Source of the DNA: JBBSQE01 sp038258095
Lineage (GTDB): Bacteria; Actinomycetota; Thermoleophilia; Solirubrobacterales; 70-9
Assembly: GCA_038258095.1 (NCBI GenBank)
Contig: JBBSQE010000129.1
Span: forward strand, 1 to 9,244
DNA: 9,244 nucleotides
Direction of reading: 5' to 3'
Shown here: one piece after another, positions 5,919-9,244 of the stretch
How positions within the stretch are numbered: the stretch's first letter is position 1
How the letters are laid out: every line of letters begins with the position of its first letter
The notes under the pieces: model-generated
Database searches by the model: none
What the model saw: the letters and a program-made list of their open reading frames with translations, nothing else
What the model was told of the DNA's origin: nothing
Made by a program: the position numbers and the translations under genes

Positions 5919-7595
5919 CTAGCTGCGCGCCACCTCGAGCCGGATCTCCTTGCCCTTGACCTTCGTACCGTCGAGGAACTCGACGGTCCGCTCTGCCTGA
6001 TCGGGAGAGATCTCAATGAAGGAGAAGCGGTGGAGGACCCTGACGCCCTGAACGGCATCGTCGGGCACGAGGGCCCCTTCGCGGAGGGCCCAGCGGAGGT
6101 CCTCCTCCGAGATGCCCGAGTTCTCGCCGCGGTTGACGAAGAGCTTGACCACGTCGCCGCTCGTCTGATCGGTCGCGCCGTCGTCGCTTCGCTTCGCGTC
6201 GTCCGACGAGCCGGAGTCGGCCGGCGCTTCGGCGGCGGCGTCGGATGCCTCGCTCCCGTCGCGCGGCTTGCGGCTCTCCCGCGGCTCGCGGTCTCCGCGG
6301 CCCGAGCGCTCCGCGCGCTCCCCACGGTCCGAGCGCCCGGACCGCTCCGGGCGCTCGCGGCGCCGCGGCCGGGGCGCGTGCTCGATCCGGTCCTCCGGGC
6401 TCTCCCAGACGTCAATCAAGGTCTTCACGTCACGCTCGATCCGACCGATCTCGTCGCGTTGCTGCGGCGTTACGAAGGTGATCGCACGTCCGGTCCGGCC
6501 GACCCGTCCGGTCCGGCCGATCCGGTGGACATAGGTCTCCGAGGAATCGGGGACGTCGAAGTTGATGACGTGGGTGACGTGCTCGATGTCGAGCCCGCGG
6601 GCGGCGATGTCGGTCGCGACCAGCAGCCGGACGCGGTGGTTCTTGAAGGCGATCATCACACCGTCGCGCGAGCCCTGGCTCATGTCGCCGTGCAGGGTCT
6701 TGACGTCGAGCCCGCGGTTGCGGAGCGTCTTGTCGAGGCGGTCGGCGCCGATCTTCGTTCGGGTGAAGATGATCGCCTGCTCGGGCTCCTCCGAGCGCAG
6801 GAGCTCGATCAGCCGCTCCGGCTTCTCCTTCGCAGGGACCTCGATGAACGCTTGGGAGATCGCGTCGACCGTCAGCTTCTTAGGCGTGATCCGGATCGTC
6901 ACCGGGTCATACATGAAGACCTCGGCCAAGCGCTGGATCGGCGGCGGCATCGTCGCCGAGAAAAGAGCTGTCTGGCGACCGGACGGACAGGCGCGGAGAA
7001 TCTTCTCGACGTCCTCGATGAAGCCGAGGTCGAGCATCTCATCGGCCTCATCCAAGACGACGTAGCGTGCCGCCGTCAGCACGAGGGAGCGGCGCGACAT
7101 CAAATCCTTCATCCGGCCGACGGTCGCGACAACAACGTGGGCACCGGCCCGCAGCTGAGCCTGCTGGGAGCGGATCGGAGCGCCTCCGAACACCGCGACG
7201 ACCTCGATGTCGAGGTGCTCGGCGTAGGTGCGGAGCGCCTGTGTCACCTGGATGCAGAGCTCACGCGTCGGAGTCATCACGATCGCCTGGACCTCGTCGT
7301 TGGAGGGGTCAAGGTACTGGAGGAGCGGAAGGCCGAAGGCGGCGGTTTTGCCGGTTCCGGTCTGCGCCTGACCGATCACGTCGTGCCCGTCGAGCAGCGC
7401 CGGGATGGCCTGGTCCTGGATCGGCGTCGGCTTCTCGTAGCCGAGTTCGTCGAGCGCGGTCTGGATCGGCTTCGAGAGACCCAGCTCACGGAAGGTCCGC
7501 TGCGGCTCGTGGTCCTCCTCGGCGATCTCGATCACCGGCTCGATTCCGCCGGCCTCGACGTCGTCCTCCACGGGGGTGTCAGGCGCGTCGCTCAT
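5919..7595 (-). CDS. deaD: DEAD-box ATP-dependent RNA helicase with C-terminal DbpA-type RNA-binding domain (DeaD/CsdA-like)
   Basis: A 558-residue RNA helicase. All core motifs are in order: Q motif PTPIQ with upstream Phe35 (56-60), motif I AQTGTGKT (77-84), Ia PTREL (109-113), II DEAD (182-185), III SAT (213-215), IV IIFTRT (275-280), V ATDIAARGLD (327-336) and VI HRIGRTGR (357-364). Motif Ib reads TVGR (158-161) instead of the usual TPGR. A disordered linker (about 403-480) starts Arg-rich, with near-repeats ERSGRSDRG/ERSGRGDRE, then turns acidic and Ser/Ala-rich. The last 75 residues, from VVKLFVNRG to the C-terminus, match the DbpA RNA-binding domain found in CsdA/DeaD proteins that act in ribosome assembly, cold adaptation and RNA decay. 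The first 34 residues are acidic and variable. No strong SD is seen; the start overlaps the stop of a 23-codon ORF, suggesting coupling or leader control. Confidence 0.95.
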   Translation of the reverse strand: MSDAPDTPVEDDVEAGGIEPVIEIAEEDHEPQRTFRELGLSKPIQTALDELGYEKPTPIQDQAIPALLDGHDVIGQAQTGTGKTAAFGLPLLQYLDPSNDEVQAIVMTPTRELCIQVTQALRTYAEHLDIEVVAVFGGAPIRSQQAQLRAGAHVVVATVGRMKDLMSRRSLVLTAARYVVLDEADEMLDLGFIEDVEKILRACPSGRQTALFSATMPPPIQRLAEVFMYDPVTIRITPKKLTVDAISQAFIEVPAKEKPERLIELLRSEEPEQAIIFTRTKIGADRLDKTLRNRGLDVKTLHGDMSQGSRDGVMIAFKNHRVRLLVATDIAARGLDIEHVTHVINFDVPDSSETYVHRIGRTGRVGRTGRAITFVTPQQRDEIGRIERDVKTLIDVWESPEDRIEHAPRPRRRERPERSGRSDRGERAERSGRGDREPRESRKPRDGSEASDAAAEAPADSGSSDDAKRSDDGATDQTSGDVVKLFVNRGENSGISEEDLRWALREGALVPDDAVQGVRVLHRFSFIEISPDQAERTVEFLDGTKVKGKEIRLEVARS

Positions 7596-7663
7596 GACAA
7601 GTTCTCGCGCTTCACTCGCTCGCGATGGGTCAGATATAGACGCTTCACTCGCTCAGCGCTCAT
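7592..7663 (-). CDS. Candidate 23-codon micro-ORF linking oxidoreductase and helicase genes
   Basis: Starting at the ATG on 7663-7661, 23 sense codons run to TGA at 7594-7592. The start overlaps the oxidoreductase stop (CTATGA) and the stop overlaps the helicase start (TCATGA), both as ATGA junctions. The peptide is basic and contains ERVKR twice (residues 4-8 and 15-19), eleven codons apart. About 64% of its codons end in G/C, below what the adjacent genes show, and it has no SD of its own. It may be a real micro-protein, a coupling or leader ORF that carries ribosomes into the helicase gene, or an accident of a repeat-bearing spacer. Both junctions being exact is the main support; coding status is uncertain. 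Confidence 0.35.
   Translation of the reverse strand: MSAERVKRLYLTHRERVKRENLS
7608..7654. repeat. Pair of 14-bp direct repeats upstream of the helicase gene
   Basis: CGCTTCACTCGCTC occurs perfectly at 7608-7621 and 7641-7654, 33 bases apart start to start (about three helical turns, or eleven codons). Each copy is bracketed by short complementary arms: TCGCG (7605-7609) with CGCGA (7621-7625), and CGCT (7641-7644) with AGCG (7655-7658). The minus-strand transcript can therefore form two small hairpins presenting the same GAGCGAGUGA-like sequence. An operator pair, RNA element, or member of a dispersed repeat family are all possible. Confidence 0.7.
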
Positions 7664-8610
7664 AGGCTGGGGTCCAGCAGCATCTTGCCGGTCGTTTTGC
7701 GAGCGACCAACTGCTCGTGCACGCCCTTGGCCGCGGACATCGGCTCCACTCCGCCGATTACCGCCTTCAGGTCGCCGGACGCGGCGGCGCCGATGACGTC
7801 CTTGATGCCGGCGCGGAGCAGGTCCGGGCGGCCGAAGAGGTGGACGAGCCAGAACCCGATGACGGCCCGGCTGTTTCGCATCAGGTGGCCGGTCTTGACG
7901 CTGTTCTCCTCGCGTGAGGCGATCCCGAAGGTGACGATACGTCCGAACGGCGCGAGGGAGCGAAGGCTCGCCTCGAAGGCCTCGCCGCCGCTCATCTCGA
8001 GCACGACATCGACGGGCTGCCCGTCGTTTGCCTCGAGGATCGCGGCGCGGAGGTCCTCGGAGCGGGAGTCGATCGCCCTGTCGGCCCCCAGCTCGAGCGT
8101 CCCCTTGCGCTTCTCCTCGGATGACGCGAGAGCGATGACGTTGCCGGCCCCCATCCGCTTCGCGAGCTGGATCGCCAGACTTCCGGTTCCACCGGCGGCG
8201 GCGTGGATGACGACGCTCTCGCCCTCGGCGAGCTTGGCGGAGAGGCCGAGGATGCTGTGGGCGGTGAGGCCCTGCAGGAGCAGGGCGGCAGCCTGGTCGT
8301 CGTCGACCTCGTCGGGGATCGGGATCACGGCCTCGTCGGGGACGGCGACCTTCTCGGCATACCCGCCGTTTGCGAGCAGCGCGGCGACTCGGCGCCCGTC
8401 CTCGGTGCGTCCGCTGATCTCGCCGCCGGGAGTCAGCGGAAGGGTCTGCTCGGCGAGGTAGTCGTTGCGGGTCTGGTGGGTGTCGGCGAAGTTGACGCCG
8501 GACCGCGAGACGTGGACGAGCGTGTGGCCCTCGGGGACCTCGGGATCGGGTACGTCGAGGTGCTGGAGCACCTCGGGACCGCCGAATTCGGATATCTGAA
8601 CGGCTTTCAT
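7660..8610 (-). CDS. Zinc-independent quinone oxidoreductase-type MDR protein
   Basis: A 316-residue NAD(P)H-dependent medium-chain reductase/dehydrogenase, a usual length for the quinone oxidoreductase group. The N-terminal GroES-like domain begins MKAVQISEFGGPEVL and contains SGVNFADTHQTRNDY (37-51) and PGGEISG (61-67). The Rossmann domain carries the nucleotide-binding HAAAGGTGSLAIQLAK (136-151), and LGADRAIDSR (174-183) is where the pathway of the cofactor-ribose strand continues. The cysteines and histidines that bind catalytic and structural zinc in alcohol dehydrogenases are absent, which marks a one-electron quinone or enone reductase. The C-terminus ends KTTGKMLLDPSL, typical of the family. 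Substrate cannot be told. It is the upstream member of a probable operon with the helicase, through the micro-ORF, and is divergent from the PfkB kinase gene. No clear SD precedes its ATG. Confidence 0.93.
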   Translation of the reverse strand: MKAVQISEFGGPEVLQHLDVPDPEVPEGHTLVHVSRSGVNFADTHQTRNDYLAEQTLPLTPGGEISGRTEDGRRVAALLANGGYAEKVAVPDEAVIPIPDEVDDDQAAALLLQGLTAHSILGLSAKLAEGESVVIHAAAGGTGSLAIQLAKRMGAGNVIALASSEEKRKGTLELGADRAIDSRSEDLRAAILEANDGQPVDVVLEMSGGEAFEASLRSLAPFGRIVTFGIASREENSVKTGHLMRNSRAVIGFWLVHLFGRPDLLRAGIKDVIGAAASGDLKAVIGGVEPMSAAKGVHEQLVARKTTGKMLLDPSL

Positions 8611-8624
8611 CTGCAGAGCAGTGT

Positions 8625-8640
8625 GTCAGGCGTCAGGCGT
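8625..8640. repeat. Short tandem repeat in divergent intergenic region
   Basis: GTCAGGCGTCAGGCGT is two copies of the 7-mer TCAGGCG plus flanking matching bases, 15 bases upstream of the oxidoreductase ATG and 44 bases upstream of the PfkB GTG. It could be a half-site pair for a regulator, but two copies of a 7-mer can arise by chance. Confidence 0.45.
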
Positions 8641-8670
8641 TGGGAGCCCCGCCGCCCGCGCCGGGCCGTC

Positions 8671-8676
8671 TACCAT
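8671..8676 (+). promoter_or_regulatory. Candidate -10 box TACCAT for the PfkB-family gene (leaderless)
   Basis: TACCAT fits TANNNT and ends eight bases before the GTG start at 8685, the same spacing as TATGCT before the phosphotransferase ATG. The intervening CCCGCGCC cannot serve as an SD, so a leaderless mRNA is the simplest reading. No -35 element is apparent in the GC-rich sequence upstream. Confidence 0.4.
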
Positions 8677-8684
8677 CCCGCGCC

Positions 8685-9244
8685 GTGTCTCTCACCGTCG
8701 TCGGTTCCATCGCGTTCGATTCCGTCAAGAGCCCCTTCGGGGAGCGCGACCGCATGCTCGGCGGCTCCGCCGTCCATTTCTCCCTCGCGGCGAGCTTTTT
8801 CACCGATGTGCGCGTCGTCGGCCCGGTCGGCGACGACTTCGGCTCCGGCGAGTTCGCCGTGCTCAGAGACCACGGGATTGAGACGGACGACATCGAGCGG
8901 ATACCTGGGGGCGAGACCTTCTTCTGGGCCGGGCACTACGAGTTCGACCTGAACACGGCCCACACGGACGACACCCGGCTGAACGTCTTCGGGGAGTTCG
9001 AGCCGAAGCTCTCCGCGGATTCAAAGGCCTGCGACATGCTCTTCCTCGCCAACATCCAGCCCGACATCCAGCGCCAGGTCCGCGCCCAGTGCAGCGGCGC
9101 CGGGTTCGCGGCACTCGACTCGATGAACCTCTGGATCGAGTTCGCGAAGGACTCGCTTCAGGCCGCGATCTCCGAGGTCGACTGCCTGTTCATCAACGAC
9201 GCCGAGATCCGCCAGCTCACCGGGGAGTCGAACCTCGCCCGGGC
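8685..9244 (+). CDS. PfkB-family (ribokinase-like) sugar/nucleoside kinase, N-terminal part, cut by window end
   Basis: GTG at 8685 opens a frame of 186 codons that runs off the window. It begins MSLTVVGSIAFDSV, and carries the substrate-loop glycines GGSA (26-29) followed by VHFSLAASFF, VVGPVGDDFG (44-53), a long helix with RDHGIETDDIE (61-71), HYEFDLNTAHTDDTRLNVF (84-102) and LFINDAEIRQLTG (168-180) with the family's N-x-x-E (Asn171, Glu174). The phosphotransfer signature near DTxGAGD should lie beyond the edge. The LNT...LNVF and LANIQP features belong to a widespread but poorly characterised bacterial PfkB subgroup; sugar or nucleoside phosphorylation is inferred from fold only. Third-position GC bias and homology begin right at the GTG, and no earlier in-frame start fits. 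Confidence 0.9.
   Translation, partial: MSLTVVGSIAFDSVKSPFGERDRMLGGSAVHFSLAASFFTDVRVVGPVGDDFGSGEFAVLRDHGIETDDIERIPGGETFFWAGHYEFDLNTAHTDDTRLNVFGEFEPKLSADSKACDMLFLANIQPDIQRQVRAQCSGAGFAALDSMNLWIEFAKDSLQAAISEVDCLFINDAEIRQLTGESNLAR

Noticed and set aside
5915..5933. Hairpin GTGGC / GCCAC at the convergent stops of the receiver and helicase genes
   Set aside because: Only a 5-bp stem with a nine-base loop and no T-run; not distinguishable from chance at this GC content.
6030..7796. 588-codon open frame on the plus strand
   Set aside because: It is antisense to the helicase and runs into the oxidoreductase gene. Its residues are the shadow composition of GC-rich DNA (Arg, Asp, Val, Leu) with no recognisable motif, whereas the opposite strand has every DEAD-box motif.
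1..9244. Mobile element, CRISPR, toxin-antitoxin or phage-defence locus
   Set aside because: No transposase, integrase, terminal inverted repeats, spaced repeat array or defence domain is visible on either strand; the genes are ordinary chromosomal types with uniform composition.

Overview
The window looks like a contiguous piece of a very GC-rich, actinobacteria-type chromosome. Coding density is close to total, GC at third codon positions is strong, GTG starts occur, and several starts lack a Shine-Dalgarno but have a TANNNT hexamer just upstream, as expected for leaderless or near-leaderless transcripts. A deep-branching actinobacterium such as Thermoleophilia/Solirubrobacterales would fit, but that is an inference from style and gene content. 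I see no rRNA, tRNA, CRISPR array, insertion sequence or phage gene.

Left part (1-3694): the last codons of an unidentified gene, then an acyl-CoA dehydrogenase of the ACAD10/ACAD11 type (50-1324, +), then a small two-helix membrane protein with a universal-stress-like domain (1349-1990, +). Converging on these is an aminoglycoside-phosphotransferase-fold kinase of the ACAD10/11 type (2008-3066, -). Its start codon is separated by 13 bases from that of a divergent HAD-superfamily protein (3080-3694, +). HAD, kinase and dehydrogenase are the three domains fused in animal ACAD10, so this stretch resembles a dissected ACAD10. It is a good candidate for catabolism of hydroxylated acyl-CoAs through phosphoacyl-CoA intermediates.

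Middle (3734-5904): a two-component pair with a 4-base ATGA overlap. The first gene is a membrane histidine kinase with an extracytoplasmic helical sensor region, HAMP, PAS, HisKA and HATPase domains. The second is a single-domain CheY-like receiver with no output domain.

Right part (5919-9244): on the minus strand a zinc-less quinone oxidoreductase-type MDR protein (7660-8610) lies upstream of a DEAD-box RNA helicase with a C-terminal DbpA-type RNA-binding domain (5919-7595). The 64 bases between them are spanned by a 23-codon ORF that overlaps both neighbours through ATGA junctions and carries a duplicated 14-base repeat encoding ERVKR twice. Divergent from the oxidoreductase is a PfkB-family kinase with a GTG start (8685 onward), cut off by the window edge.

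The most interesting points are the split ACAD10-like trio, the ATGA-linked micro-ORF with repeats and hairpins ahead of the RNA helicase, and the recurrent TANNNT boxes at SD-less starts.
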